A stretch of 64,000 nt of DNA from positions 4,402,001-4,466,000 of the forward strand of contig NC_026505.1 of NCBI RefSeq assembly GCF_000182925.2, read 5' to 3'. Under the pieces are notes generated by a model. That model made no database searches. It had not been told where the DNA came from and saw nothing but the letters and a program-made list of their open reading frames with translations. The DNA comes from Neurospora crassa OR74A (lineage: Eukaryota > Ascomycota > Sordariomycetes > Sordariales > Sordariaceae). Below, one piece after another: positions 1 to 14,300 of this stretch. Made by a program: the position numbers and the translations under genes. The first letter of the stretch is position 1. The number at the start of each line of letters is the position of its first letter.

Positions 1-574
1 CTATCACACAGTCACAAACCCATTCGACCCAATTGTGGAGTAGAAACACCCAAGAGAATGCTACTATCTGACTTGGACCGAACTTCATCTGGAACCCATG
101 GAGTCCAGAATAAATCATGATGGGGCACTGGGGGCTTGCCATCAGTGACCAGTCGACAAGTTTTTTTTTGCTCTGGAACCTTTTGGGGAAGCTCGGTCCG
201 TTCTCGTCTTACACGATATGCCGCGTTGTATACGCTCGTATGGGCATAGCTCTCCTCTTGCCGTGGCAGCTGGGCGGTCCCTTGTCTCTAGGTTTTCCTG
301 TTTTTGCTGTGTGTCGCCGTTGTCTTGATGATTTACATACACAAGAACGAGCATTTTGGATCTAGCGAGCCTTGCCCAACGTCGCACCGTCGGTGCCAAT
401 GTCAGTCATAGCGGAATGACAGCCCTTTGCGGGTCTTCCCTCCGGCGTTCCATCTTCCATAGGCCAACCACACGAAACCATGGACCGAGATCGCGGATGC
501 CGCGAGTGAAGATCCCAAAAAGGCTAAATTCGCAAGGCCAAGAAAGTCTTCATCCTCGTCCAGAGAAAAAAAGG

Positions 575-632
<58 letters not shown>

Positions 633-1360
633 CTCTCGCATCTACGTGAAAGTCCCATCTGATCTGGGTCAAACAGATTCGCCGGATGGAATTTCCTTCA
701 GCCTGCAACCAGTTCCTTCCTGTATAGTTGTTTCCTCAACATTGAAATGCAGGTACGAGCTCACTAGTCCCGGTCTGTGCAAGTCTCCGTGTCAATCAAT
801 CGGAAATCCCAATGTTCTGCCTTTTGCAAGTATGTATTTATCTTTTAGTGTCTGAAATAGACCATGACACTTGGGTGAGTCCAGAGATGGCGGAAAAAGA
901 AGAGAAAAAAACCCTCAAATTGCTGTTCCTGACCGGAGGCCTGTGAAGCCGCAGTCCAAGGACTGTACACTTTGATGCAATACTTACCTTACCCTTGAGC
1001 TGTCTTGCTAGCATACGGACTTGACATGGAAACACGAGCTACAGTTTGTAGAGGTAATGCTTGCTTTTTTTGTTTTCGGGGAGAAACCTTTGGCTAGCTT
1101 CAGAGCCATTGTCTTGCGAAAACGCAAAAGCGACAATTCCATATGCTCGTTCATTTGTCACTCAATGACACGGTAGTTCAGGCTCAGGATCGTACCAAGC
1201 AACGCTGCATGGTGACTTACCTCCTCGGACTTTATGGTAATTATCTAAAGAAGATCATGTAACACCACCAAGCGGCCTGAAATACATGAATTAACAACGA
1301 TCTAAAGACACGGAAGTCGGTGCATGCCATCACTTCATGATGGTAGTCTCAGATATGGTA
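1..1360. other. Intergenic stretch, no gene seen
   Basis: No reading frame here has a convincing product or splice pattern. The only obvious structure is the long A run described separately. The right end lies just downstream of the stop codon of the minus-strand gene and probably includes its 3' untranslated region. Confidence 0.5.
575..628. repeat. Poly(A) homopolymer, 54 bases
   Basis: An uninterrupted run of 54 A, preceded by a GG-interrupted A-rich stretch. Long Lys-rich or Phe-rich open frames across it are artefacts of the homopolymer. It could be a slippage tract or the tail of an old retroposed sequence. I see no target duplication, so the second option is not supported. Confidence 0.9.
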
Positions 1361-3696
1361 TCACTGGTCGTAACAAACGTCCAAAGAGCCAAACAAAGAT
1401 GGCGGCGGAGCATCATCGTCATCCTCAATCTCCTCAATAGGGTCGCCGCTGTAGTTTGGTAGTGCCCGTATATCAGCCCTCCCGTCACGCGCCCGTTTTC
1501 TCGGTCTACCCCTTTTCCGTTTAAGACTGACCGGAGCAATAGCTGCTGAAGGGCGGTCATTGAGTGATGGAACAGAGTGTTTACCCACGAATGGTCTCGG
1601 CGCCGCAAATCGAAACTGTGCCCCAGAATCCGGGGCCCCAAGTCGGGAATGAGCCGGTTCAACTACTAGAGACGCACTTGGGCATGTGGGTACCGAAATC
1701 GCTACCGAGGCCGACTCGCCTGATGGGTCTGACATGGCGATCGTTGTGTTTTCGGCTGTCTCATGCTTGTTAATGATGGGACTTGTGTCAACACAAGGAG
1801 GCTCCACGGCAACACTGTCATGACCGTTGGCAAATGGTGTATAACGCGGAATAACAACATGTTCCCCCGCCGAGGTTGCAGTAGACTGTGAACTCGTTGA
1901 TGCTGGTTCATGGATTTTTCTGGGACTTTGGTTTGGATTGTCGATGGCAAAGTCTCTCTCATAAGGTGTTGATCCCTCCGCGTTGCCAGAGGAAGACGTT
2001 CCAGCCATTGCAATGTTGCTGTCGTGCCCAGAGTGGTCCCCGTCCCCGATAGATGGAAGGCTATTCTCATCGTATGGCCGTATAAGTCGAGCGGCATCAT
2101 GTCTTGCTTCACTGAATGCGACTCGTTCGACCTCTTCGCTGTCATCGTCCCCAAACACGAATGTCTTCCAAGCATCAATCTGGTCACCTCGATGTAGTCC
2201 TTGCTTGGGCTCACATTGGGTGGATACTGCTTGATTGGAGGCAGCAGATATACGCCAGTCTGCATTATTTACTGTTTTTTCGGCACTAGTGGATGACGTT
2301 TCGAGCAATACAGACAGTCTTCCCCGGTTAAGAGCTGATGTCGAATGTCCAATATTGGCAACAGGTCTGTCATATTGGCCAAGCACATTTGATTGTGCGT
2401 CTGCACTGAAAGGCTGAAGTTGAGGCAGAGAAACGTCATTCTCACCGGTACAGAGTGCGTGGACTGGTGGTGAATACCCTTGGTGCCTTACTTGTCTTTC
2501 GCTTACCCCAGGACTGATTCTGGGCTGTGCCACCGGCTCATGCGGTTCAGGATTTGTTTGGGCACCAAAAGCACTGCTAGGCTCTTCCAACCACGCCTTC
2601 CAGGTTGAGTTTTCCGCTTTCTGCGAGGGCGGGACAGGAGATATTGTTCGTCCAACATGAGCGAGATGGCTGGCACTATTTGCCGGACCCAATGATCCCG
2701 AAGAGAGCAGCAGATGACTCGGTATTGCTGGCAGAGGGACTGGATGAAAGATGCTCGGTACTGATGTCACGACATAACGTGTATTATCGCTATCACTATT
2801 TCGTGATGCTGTTTGTATAGAAGGATAATCTTCGGCATTCGATGAAGATCGTCTTCGGACTCGCTTGCGGGGTGGTATATCTCTGGATTCACAGTCTGAT
2901 GAACAAAATTTAGTAAACAGAAGCCATCTCATCTTGGGTAGGGCATACCGCTCGCGCTTGTCATGAAGTGTCGACTTTCTTCTGTTGAGGCATTCTGCTT
3001 TTGATGCGCAAGGCTTCCACTGCCGATTGTTGAGCTTTTGAGCTGCTTCTCTTGACTTCCAACGCGGATTTGCACATCCGCCCCGCGAAGAAAAGGCAAA
3101 CGAGAGGTGTGCTTTTGAGGGTACAGGCCCCGATTGCTCTGGACAATATGTGCTGGCTTTTCTTCCATTGCTCTTGTAGGTTGGGTCGGACCGACATGCG
3201 GTGGCATAGGGCGAGGTCGATTGTGGACTTGGACAGGGGACTGAAGCCGGCTTGCACCCCAGTCTTTGCTCGCAAGAAGCCTCTGCCTCAATCTCTCTAC
3301 CTGTGTCCCTTTTGGGAGCAACTGAGAAGGCGCTGTGTTGGTAGAAGTGGCCTTGCCAACTTGCTCCTTTAGGAACTGGTCGACTGTTGGTAAGAGATGC
3401 TCCGACTTTGGAGTATCCTCTGCTGTCGGTACACTCGCGCCCCATCTTCCTCTCCGATGCGGTACACCGTGGGCAGAGTTTTGCTTGGAGGGAAATGCGT
3501 CTGCAGGAGGTTCTGGTAAAGCTGAACCTGACTCAAGGTATGAAATAGGAGGAGGACCGTTCTTCCTAGCCTCCCTTTGCTCAGCTGCTCGAATGTGAGC
3601 TTTCGCAAAGTATTCCTTCTGACGTTGCTTTTCTGCATTGGCTTTCCGCAGCTTCCCGCGACTATGGCGGTACAAGGTTCCCTCGGTCCAATTCAT
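1361..3696 (-). CDS. Hypothetical 760-aa protein with C-terminal AT-hook
   Basis: Not recognised by function. Two exons: 3696-2949 and 2895-1361. The 53-bp intron (2896-2948) starts GTATGC, ends CAG, has a TTTACTAA branch-like box, and joins the two frames exactly (phase 1). I chose the ATG at 3696 because it begins MNWTEGTLYRHSRGKLRK, an N-terminus I associate with conserved hypothetical proteins of Pezizomycotina; an upstream in-frame ATG at 4047 looks like leader. Residues 1-40 are basic and probably helical. Most of the rest is low-complexity, Ser/Pro-rich and likely disordered. Around residues 708-720 there is a canonical AT-hook (KRKRGRPRKRAR) followed by an acidic stretch (EEIEDDDD), which suggests binding to AT-rich DNA in the nucleus. 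It is divergent from the nitrilase gene. Gene structure is fairly certain; role is inference only. Confidence 0.8.
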
Positions 3697-4469
3697 TTTG
3701 AAGAACTTGGAAAGTCTTCTGGAAAGAAATGGCTGCTCGCATAGTCGTGACCCGGAAGAGGAGTACTCCATTGGGCTCGGAAGTTGTCGACGATAGATAA
3801 AGATGTTTGGAATTGTAGATGGCTTAAGCAGAGCCCATGGAAGCCGACCAGAGGGTTCTAGCGAGTAGTTGACTCTTTGAAGGTTGAGTAGGAAATTCGT
3901 CGAGCCGCTATCGATGCTGCGAGCGTGGTGTTCTGGATAATGCACTCGGCGTGATGAAAGGGAGAGAATACGGAAATAGTGGAGAATCCAGTTTTGAGCG
4001 CACGATTCGGACCGAGGTATGGAGGTAGGTATCACCGTGGACTTCATATCAGGCTAGACGAGGAAGCTGTAGTCGTTGCCTACGATAGCTAGGTACCAGG
4101 GCAGGTATGTGGTGGTGTTACACTCCTTCCGCAACCTGAACAGTGTCCCAATATGGAAAGTGAGCTCGGTGTAAGTGGGACGTACCGATGTAGCGTGTGG
4201 CGCTCACCCACTACCTAGCTAGACACACACCCCCGGCTGGGGCTCGCTCTTTCTGTGGCGGGGCTCAGTAGTCGGTCAATCAAGCGCCCCACCTGCCCCC
4301 CACTCCAGTTGGCGCGGGGTCGGGCACTCACTGCCCGCCTTCGGCTTCGGTAGCTAGAAGGCAGCTTTCCGCGTGGGCTACCGAGCACCGACATCGCGGA
4401 ACCCCTCCACTCTTTTCTCGCATTCCACCCTTTTCTGCTCTTGTCAGCACTGCCAATCCGCAGACCGCA
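3697..4469. promoter_or_regulatory. Shared divergent promoter region
   Basis: A 773-bp gap separates the start codons of the AT-hook protein (-) and the nitrilase (+), so it must hold both promoters and 5' leaders. The nitrilase side (about 4390-4469) is pyrimidine-rich, as is common near fungal transcription starts. I could not assign a specific factor site. A CTAGGTA-type motif of the kind scattered through intergenic DNA here lies near 4090. Confidence 0.4.
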
Positions 4470-5540
4470 ATGCGAACAATCACGTCGCGCTCCATACGAA
4501 TTTTCACCAACTCTCTTATTGCAAACTTGACCCGACCGAAAAGCTCGACTTACCACCGCCAGCCATTTTTTGCCCTTCCCACCACCACCCGTCTACTCCT
4601 TCATTCTCAAATCCGCAAGATGGCTTCCTCGACCAAGCACCCGATTCTTCTCAAGAAGCCAGTCAAGCTAGCTTGTATCCAACTTGCCAGCGGCGCCGAC
4701 AAGTCCGCCAACCTCTCGCATGCCGCCGACAAGGTGCGCGAGGCCGCTTCAGGTGGCGCCAACATTGTCGTTCTTCCCGAATGCTTCAACTCCCCTTACG
4801 GCTGCGACTTCTTCCCCTCGTACGCCGAGCAGCTCCTCCCTTCACCTCCGACTGTCGAGCAGAGCCCGTCCTTCCACGCGCTCTCCGCGATGGCTCGTGA
4901 CAACGGCATCTACCTAGTGGGGGGTTCGATTCCCGAGCTCGCCATCGAGGAGGGTACGGAGGACAAAAAGACATACTACAACACGAGCTTGGTTTTTGGC
5001 CCCGACGGCAAACTGCTTGCCTCGCATCGTAAAGTGCATCTGTTCGATATCGATATTCCGGGCAAGATCAAGTTCAAGGAGAGCGATGTGTTGTCGCCCG
5101 GTAACAGCGTGACGCTGGTGGATTTGCCCGACTACGGCCGCATCGCCGTGGCCATCTGCTATGATATTCGGTTCCCGGAGCTGGCCATGATTGCAGCCCG
5201 GAAGGGTTGCTTTGCTCTCGTTTATCCGGGCGCGTTCAATACCACAACCGGTCCGCTGCATTGGCGGCTGCAGGGACAGGCGAGGGCCATGGACAACCAA
5301 ATCTACGTGGCCCTATGCAGTCCGGCGAGGGATATAAGCGCGAGTTACCATGCGTATGGTCACAGCCTGATCGTCGACCCCATGGCCCGAGTATTAGTAG
5401 AGGCGGAGGAGAGCGAGACAATTGTGAGTGCCGAGCTTGACGGGACAAAGATCGAGGAGGCGAGGTCGGGCATTCCTCTAAGAGATCAGCGGAGGTTTGA
5501 TATCTATCCTGACGTAAGCCAGGCGAAGGTGAGTTCCTAA
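4470..5540 (+). CDS. NIT3: Omega-amidase, Nit2/Nit3-type carbon-nitrogen hydrolase
   Basis: Single exon, 356 aa. The nitrilase-superfamily triad is visible: Glu104 in LPECFNSPYG, Lys188 in SHRKVHLFD, and Cys230 in AICYDIRFPE. YPGAFNTTTGPLHW and the C-terminal half match mammalian NIT2 and yeast Nit3 rather than deaminated-glutathione amidase. Members of this group hydrolyse alpha-ketoglutaramate and alpha-ketosuccinamate to the keto acid and ammonia. The first 50 residues are Arg/Ser/Thr-rich with almost no acidic residues, like a mitochondrial presequence. A second ATG at 4620 (MASSTKHP) gives a 306-aa protein close to the usual family length, so two forms by alternative start are possible. 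It converges on spermidine synthase with 379 bp between stops. Family very sure; orthology to yeast Nit3 likely. Confidence 0.93.
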   Translation: MRTITSRSIRIFTNSLIANLTRPKSSTYHRQPFFALPTTTRLLLHSQIRKMASSTKHPILLKKPVKLACIQLASGADKSANLSHAADKVREAASGGANIVVLPECFNSPYGCDFFPSYAEQLLPSPPTVEQSPSFHALSAMARDNGIYLVGGSIPELAIEEGTEDKKTYYNTSLVFGPDGKLLASHRKVHLFDIDIPGKIKFKESDVLSPGNSVTLVDLPDYGRIAVAICYDIRFPELAMIAARKGCFALVYPGAFNTTTGPLHWRLQGQARAMDNQIYVALCSPARDISASYHAYGHSLIVDPMARVLVEAEESETIVSAELDGTKIEEARSGIPLRDQRRFDIYPDVSQAKVSS

Positions 5541-5919
5541 CTCGCCGGCCTTCATCGTAATGTATTGATTTATGTGTTACATTCCGAACGTTTCATCGGT
5601 TGTGTAACCATCACGTTAGCCATTTTTCTGATTTGTACGTAACATTGCGAGGCGAATCCAATATATTTTGTTTCAACAGCCTCGCGCGCAGGGTTGTTCA
5701 AAGGAGCGATGTTTCCAGAGCACCCTTTCCCTGCGCTCACCCGCTATCTTTGGTATCTTGGGTAGAAGCACGTTGGAGATCCGCCAACATATCTCGACTG
5801 TCCCCCTTTCCCATTCCTGGAAACTGTGCTATGCGGCCCTAGCCATGAAGATTTGGTGCCATGACGGCGTTATATAGTCATCACCAGTATTTCGTTTATC
5901 TTTCGTCAAAGCAAGCTCT
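5541..5919. other. Convergent intergenic region
   Basis: This 379-bp gap separates the stop codons of the nitrilase (+) and spermidine synthase (-) and must carry both 3' ends. Apparent small frames on the plus strand here show no conserved features. No clear terminator or polyadenylation signal could be fixed by eye. Confidence 0.5.
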
Positions 5920-7634
<1,715 letters not shown>

Positions 7635-8037
7635 CTTGAAGGATTGGTAGAGACCGGTCGACCTGGAGAAGAAGCGGTTGTTGATTTGGCAGGACGATGT
7701 CAGGATTCGAGGCCTGGAAAAGCAGCGACGGAGTAGGAAAGCCAGCGTGAAAACTCAAATTCATTCAGTTCCGCCTTGCGTTGGAGGGGCCAGTGACCAC
7801 GCACAATTCGCACTTCTGAAAGGGTCCAATCACACCAATCACGCAGGTCTCTGAACAACATGAAAATTTTTCTGGACCTTTTCCCCCTCCAGCACCACGA
7901 CCTATGAGCGAATGAAAACGTGGCTGACAGTGCAACTGTGGAGAGACCTTGTACTCAAGCCGTTGTCGCATCTGAAAGTGCAGCTGCAGAAGCACGTGGA
8001 AAACAACCGGATGGTTGCCAGGAGCAACTGTGAAATA

Positions 8038-8381
8038 CAGTAGAAACCCCTGTTCGTGCATGTAATCCAGGACGGCACTTTGCATGCATTTAGAGGGCTC
8101 ATACACTTACATTCCTATGCTCTGACATTCCGGGCGCCCCAGCATAAAAATTTTGGGGGGTTTTAGGGGGTTTTAGTATTGCTATTAGGCCTTGAAAACC
8201 CCTAAAACCCCTACCAATAAGTACATACCCACCAATTTGATGGGCCGCCAAATATAGGTCGGGTACAAATATGCATTTTAGCACTTGCTCATACTAAATA
8301 CCTAATTGCGGACTGGCAATTGCTAGCATTTATAGGGTGTTATGCATTATCAGGTGCATGCACGAGCAGGGGTTTCTACTG
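8038..8381. mobile_element. MITE-like element with 25-bp TIRs and TA target duplication
   Basis: The first 25 bases (8038-8062, beginning CAGTAGAAACCCCTG) are repeated inverted at 8357-8381 with one mismatch (T/C at position 16). Each end is flanked by TA (8036-8037 and 8382-8383), the target duplication of the Tc1/mariner/pogo superfamily. The 344-bp interior has no transposase frame. It holds a second inverted pair: a G4TTTTAG-type direct repeat at 8157-8176 and its complement at 8195-8212. The structure is that of a non-autonomous cut-and-paste element. No second copy of the TIR was seen in this window. It is not RIP-decayed, which suits a length below the usual RIP threshold or a low copy number. 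Confidence 0.8.
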
Positions 8382-9450
8382 TAGAGCTGCGTGAGCACAG
8401 GACAAGAGGAGCACAGTGATGTACAGTAGTGTACCATACCTAGGCATGTAGTTTGATCTCCATGCCAAAGACCACCTTAACGTATGTACTATTCCAGAAA
8501 GTCTACCGTTTCAAACCTTTTAAAGATACTCCAATGTCTTGTCTGGATTTCCTCTTTGGCTTTCTTCGGCATGTATTCTGGACTACGAGCAGACCCGATA
8601 CTTCCGCTCATATGCGAACCTCCGATTCATCCATCATACGCTTTCCATGTGTTCAATCCAAGGCGTTCGAGGTTTCTGGCGGCTCCCGAAGGCTTGGGGT
8701 GAATACGGTAACAATGGACTGTACGTGGAATGACTATATACCTCTACAGGACCCTAAGTATGCCTTCGGTACTAGGCACTGCAGTTCAGCTCACCTACCA
8801 ATTCACGATGCCAAAGTTGGAGATATGGTACACGGTGTCAGGCATGCCGTGGGTCATCCTGGGAGCTCAGCCGATAAGGACGCTCGACGCGAGCAACAGT
8901 GTCTGCCATCATTTTTATTCTTTTGGTCCCAAAATGGACATCGGCTTCGGACGTAGCGTCATCGCTGGCTAGGACATGGCGCTTGTGCTGTGTACCAGCA
9001 CTTTCCTCGCAAGGTTGGGAAGGTGAGACTTATTTGTACCACATATCGCGAGCGGTCGAGCGAACGAGACACGGCGGGTCAACGCCGGAGAGCCACGCAG
9101 GACGAAGCATTTAGCATGACTCAATGCGTTGATGAGTAGCCTGAATCCGGTGCATCTCGAGAAATCCCGACTGCAGTCAGTGATCTCACTATGCTAAAGG
9201 TTGAGAGCCGCGACATGTGAGATCAGGCATAACGACGGCGTAGACGTGGCTCTCGATTGTGCTTTGAGGTTTTCTTCCTTCCTCGACGTTGAAGGCTTCA
9301 AACCGATGATCATCACTACAGTTTGTACCGGCCGAGGTTTTGGTTTTCGACATTGGCGAAAGTAATTTCACACGAGGCTGAAGGTAAATTATCCTCAAGT
9401 CCACTACGGTCGCTGATGTCGATCTTATGCATGGATCGGGCCCGATGAAG

Positions 9451-9490
9451 ACCTGGGGCGGAACAGATAGACCTGGGGCGGAACAGAGAG
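9451..9490. repeat. 20-bp direct repeat, two copies
   Basis: ACCTGGGGCGGAACAGATAG at 9451-9470 is followed directly by an almost identical copy at 9471-9490. This is probably a local duplication without a gene context. Confidence 0.85.
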
Positions 9491-11332
9491 ACCCAGCACG
9501 TTTCATGTCGTGCAACTTCGATTAAATACTGCAATCGAGCAAGGTCGAACCTTGATATCCGAGAACTTGGGTTAACAAACTACACTATATCATATACGCT
9601 AGCAAAATGAACGTTATTCACAGGCAGCACAGTGAAATTGTATGGTGGGTTGTACGTGTACCATGGCTGTGAGCGTAGCTTGCTCTCCATGTGGTGCCGG
9701 TGGTGCCGGTGGTGGTGGTTCCAAGTTGAATGCCAGATCGGGATATGGATCGACACAAGTAAGATATGCAGTCGGGACAGTGTACTTTGTACGACAACCA
9801 AGGTCTTTGAATTTTGCACTATATGGAGTGTATGAACTTCGCGGGCCAACCCGCTTCAGATCAAAATGCAGTCTTTAGATAATCGTCAGCAAGAGGAACC
9901 GAGGACGCAATTTACTCCGAGTCCCCTGGGGAGCCTAGGCCGGTAGAACATTCTTGGTGTGCAGGCGTGTTCTTTCATTACGCCATCAACGGCTTTACCA
10001 CCTATTAGTTGCCCTGGGTCCACCGACGCCGATCAATATAACGGCGTCCGGGTCCCATTGTCAAGTTAATGTACGTAGAACAACGAAGTGGTTCCCCGAA
10101 CCTGACGGGACCGGCGAACGTTCGTATAATGTAGTATGCTGGAACCGAGTGCAACGCATCATGTCATTTTTCCTATGGTTTCCTCTCGGCACGTCTTGCT
10201 TTCACAGGCTCAAGATGACCAAACGACATGTTGCTATTACATAGTACAATGGCAGGGTGGCGGGTCTCAGAATGTCAATATCAAGAAAACGACTGTACAT
10301 GTCCCCATTGCTCCATGTTGTAGGTTCCTTGTTGGAGGCATTTCAGTCGTACAAAGTAGGAAAGTATTTCTCGAGTCATCATGATTTTGGGACGCCAGGC
10401 TTTTGTTATAGAAGAGGGAGTTGAGAGGTGCCGGTTTTGCCTTGCCTGTTCGTTCTTTATCGAGACGGTTCCGGCCTCCTTTTCGAACAAAGGTTCTCTG
10501 CGAGTGATATCGACAATCTGCCCCTGCATATGCCGCTAGCACACGCAACGCCATACGCGCAACTGCCGTGTTGTCCACCACCGGGACGATCATCACCTTT
10601 CCTGGCGTCTCGACTAACGTTCTTTTGATGGTGAAAGTGCTTTATTATGAGTCCAGAACAAAGCTTGCCTGCTAAGAAAAGGGTCCACGCGGCCTTCAGT
10701 CCAGTCGTTGCTGAAAGAGACGGCAATGTCCCCTATCTGCAGTTCGTTGTTGATTTGGTCCTGGATGTTTTTTTTCTTCTTTTTTTTTTTGCAGCACATC
10801 CCTTCTACTGTAAAGGTCCAAGACCTGGAGTTTCTGTGAACATATTCTGAGATGGGTAGCTTTTCATCAGCCGCCCATCGACCATGTTTGTTTCTTTTGT
10901 TTCTTCGAAGCTCTGTTACCGCCCAGCAACTGCCCGGTAAATTTGCCTATCATTGAGACCGACTAGGCCCAAGATAAACTGAGACATTACATCTCGATAG
11001 GTGCGGATAGAGAAGCGAAAGCCCCTGGGCTCAAGAAGGTTCTTACGCTTTGTTGCCTGGCTCTCGCCCTCACATGACCCCAAAACAGGGCCAAGAGCGA
11101 CCCGATGATGGTTCGGCCTGCCATTCCAATGTTTTGGAGACGAAGGCGAGCCGGGAGTCAAGCCCGAAAAAGAATGAGTTGTCGTTTGCAGTCACTTTGA
11201 CACTGTGCTGCAAGCTCAATAAATCCGGTGCTATTGATTCCTGTGAACCAGCCGCATCCGCGAAGCCCTCGCTTGCTTTCCTTGCTCTGCTCGGGCATGG
11301 TATGTCATGGGTCAATGCTTCACGAGGACAAG

Positions 11333-11347
11333 CCCCCCCCCCCCCCC
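11333..11347. repeat. Poly(C) run, 15 bases
   Basis: Fifteen C in a row followed by a C-rich stretch. It is a slippage-prone homopolymer in intergenic DNA, and its length may be assembly-dependent. Confidence 0.9.
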
Positions 11348-14300
11348 ACCTCCCACCGGGGAGATGTTGGAAGGGTCCAGAAAACGCTATTGGTTGGAGG
11401 CCATGCGACGCCCCACCAGCTTGAGTTTGTCGTCAGGGCGCCCCCGATGGACTCGCGCAGTCAATCCAGTTTAGGCTCAGGGTCTGCGACAGGACCGCAG
11501 GGACCAACTCAGGGGGAAAAGATCAAATTTTGTGTACACTACACTGCACTAATTCTGTGAGGCTGGATTATTCAGCTGGGGAAGAAAGGGGAGATCGGAG
11601 AAAATCTGGATAATGAATGCGGGTAAGAGGCGATGCAATTTCCAAGATGTCGGGATATACGGATGAGCAAAGTTGGCCAGGGGTTTGAGGGTTCCCTTAG
11701 TCATCGGGCGTGGAGCGTTGGAGATGGTCTACAGTAGTGTATAGGTCCCTCGGGCAGCGTACCCCTTACCAGCCATGGCCTCGAACAAACTCTACCTAGG
11801 TAGGTACTGTGGTGATTGAGCGGGCCATGACAGCTCGAATGGGCTTCATACTTAGCTTACACTAGAGGTATGTCTACCACAACGAGATGGGCATCTGGAT
11901 ATGCCCTCATGGGACTGCCCTGAACACACACTCGCAGATTCTAGCAGTCGCAGTGTTTCAGTTGTATCAACCTCCAAGTTCATCTTCCACCTCTGGACGG
12001 CCGATTGCGCAGTGTAGTGTACCTGTTAGAATCGCCACCGTCATCTCCCGTCAGAAAAGATGGAAAACGCTCGCTTCCACAAGTGGAAACTTTGTGATCC
12101 ATCACTGCCATTCCAAGTGCCGATGACCATTACCCGGAGTTATTGGATGCTTGGCAACAGTCCGTGGTTTGAGAAAATGAGAAAGGAGGATATCTATCCA
12201 TTTCACACTGTGCAGGTCGGATTCGTTTCTGCAGTTGTCTCAGAACATCAGAACTTGAGCTCTTGCTCTACAACACGTTGATGTCTTCCGGCTACCATTT
12301 GGCCATCTATTTATCGTCTTCGTCTTCGGGCGGCCAAGATGTCTGCTTATGGATGCGATCTACTTCCGATGTTTCGGGACCATGTGGCTGGAAACTTTTA
12401 GCCAGGTGAATCCCAGAAAACGGTGACGAATCCGTCCACGCCGTGCATCGGGTGACTGTGGTGTGCTCGTTTCTCGTCGTCGTCCTCACTCTCGGGACGG
12501 CTTTCTTTGGTTAGTATTGTGTATCCTTACCTCGAGTGGCCCCCTGGCTCCCTTGTGCGTGGTGGTGATGGCGCATGTGCGGACATGGGCAACAGGGGAC
12601 TTCGAAACGAGCGGACGGCATCGAAGAAAAATTCCACTTTGATCAATTGCCAGTTGCCCGGATGAACATTCTAGCGTCATGGCCATACCAAAAGCGACCC
12701 GACCAAGTGCTGTCAGTATTCTCTCAGTTCTTCAGTGAGGACATGGCAATTTCTTGAAGTCTCACAACGTGCCTTGAGGTGGTTTTGCTGCAGAAGAGCG
12801 AAGCCACGAGTGCCCGATATGCAGGGCGGCCGTGGTCGGGGTCCAACCATGTGTATCTGCCGGTAACTCCCCCTGCCTCCCCCATGCCTGAACGCATTGT
12901 CGTTCACAGAAGTGAACGTCCAATTGGGATTCTACATAGCATCAGTCTTCTCCTTCCGTAGAGGTAGGTGTGATGCGCAAGAAATACCCACATCGGGACT
13001 ATTCCTGAGATTCCATATTGGCCCTAGAGGTAACTGCACAGCCACCAGGTGCCCTGGGCACTACCGAAACGGGAGTGACACTGGCCCAAGGCATCGATGG
13101 AAGGCACTCGCGCACTGCACCTTTCTTCCATCAGGCAGGGGCGACCCGGACGGGGGATTTGGATTAGAGCAGTGGGCCAGAAATGGAACCTACCAGGTAG
13201 GTGGTACTTTTAGGGAGCTAGGGCGGCATGAGCGAGCGAGTGGCAGGAGGAGCGACGGAACTGCCTTGTGTGCAGGTGGGTTGGCTCCCACCACACTCGC
13301 TTCCACTTGTCTGTCCCATTCGGGCACCCATTCACTGGGCTGCTTGGTTCCATGCCCGCTCAGAGGCCGCAATTGGAGGCAACAGAACCTACCTAGGTAG
13401 AGGTAACCGAGTGGAAAAGGGACCTCTAGGTACACTACGTAGAACTGATACCCTAGCGTAAAGGTGTGTACAGTAGAGGTAGGTAAAACCGGGTTGTAAG
13501 ACTCGTCTGGAGTGCTTGTCCTCCTGTTTCCGGCCTCGCCCATGCTTCGTTCCCTTGTTCCGTCCGTCGCCGTTAGGTCGTCGCCCGCCTGCCCGTCCGC
13601 CCATGCTTTTTTTGATCTCCGACGATGGTGTGATCGTCCCTGTCTCCATTGCTACACAAACCCTGGTACACTAACATCGTCGCTTGTCCCTGGTTCACGA
13701 GCGGCCCTGTCATTTCTGCATTGCGGTGATTTCACTAGTCCGGCCTGCTTTATCTCGCTGGAGAGCTCACTCCCTTGCAATTGTTGTCGATGCTACTGTG
13801 ATGTACATACATGGAAGCCGCTTATACATCCTCTTTTGTCTTTGCCCAGCTTTCTTATTTTCCCTCCCCCTTCCCACCCACGCGCACCCTTTTTCTACTC
13901 CCGTTTCTAACGGTCTGATCTGCGTTGGTCTCTTTGTACTATCATCTCGTCCACGCTTTTCTCACGAGAACAACCACGGTATCGATTTGGTTCGAATCCG
14001 GACGCCTCAAGACTAGGAGCTGCCGCTGCTAAACGCAAGCGTACTTACCCGTCCGTCGAAGCCAAGCCACCGACCGAATACATACATAACGATCGATTCC
14101 AGCATCGTCCACTGACTGGGCCTCGACATAATCGAGAAGCGATTCGACCTAACCACACATGCTGTTATAGCTGTCATCGCTGGCCCGAACAAAGACAAGA
14201 GTGCCCGGACAGTTGATTGCGCATTGCCGATCAGGATCTCTCCAGGTCTGGCATTCCAGGTCTCCATCCATACCTACGCACCTCTCATCATTGCGGCCCC

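Noticed and set aside
356-649. Lys-rich 97-codon frame across the poly(A) run
   Set aside because: The frame is created by the homopolymer and has no sequence features outside it.
8157-8176. Telomere-like or G-quadruplex-like GGGGTTTTAG repeat
   Set aside because: It is one arm of an inverted repeat inside the TIR element, which explains it better than a telomeric origin.
13985-14005. GGTTCGAATCC, a perfect tRNA B-box, near 13990
   Set aside because: No A-box, anticodon arm or acceptor stem could be folded around it, and it lies in the probable leader of the G-alpha gene.
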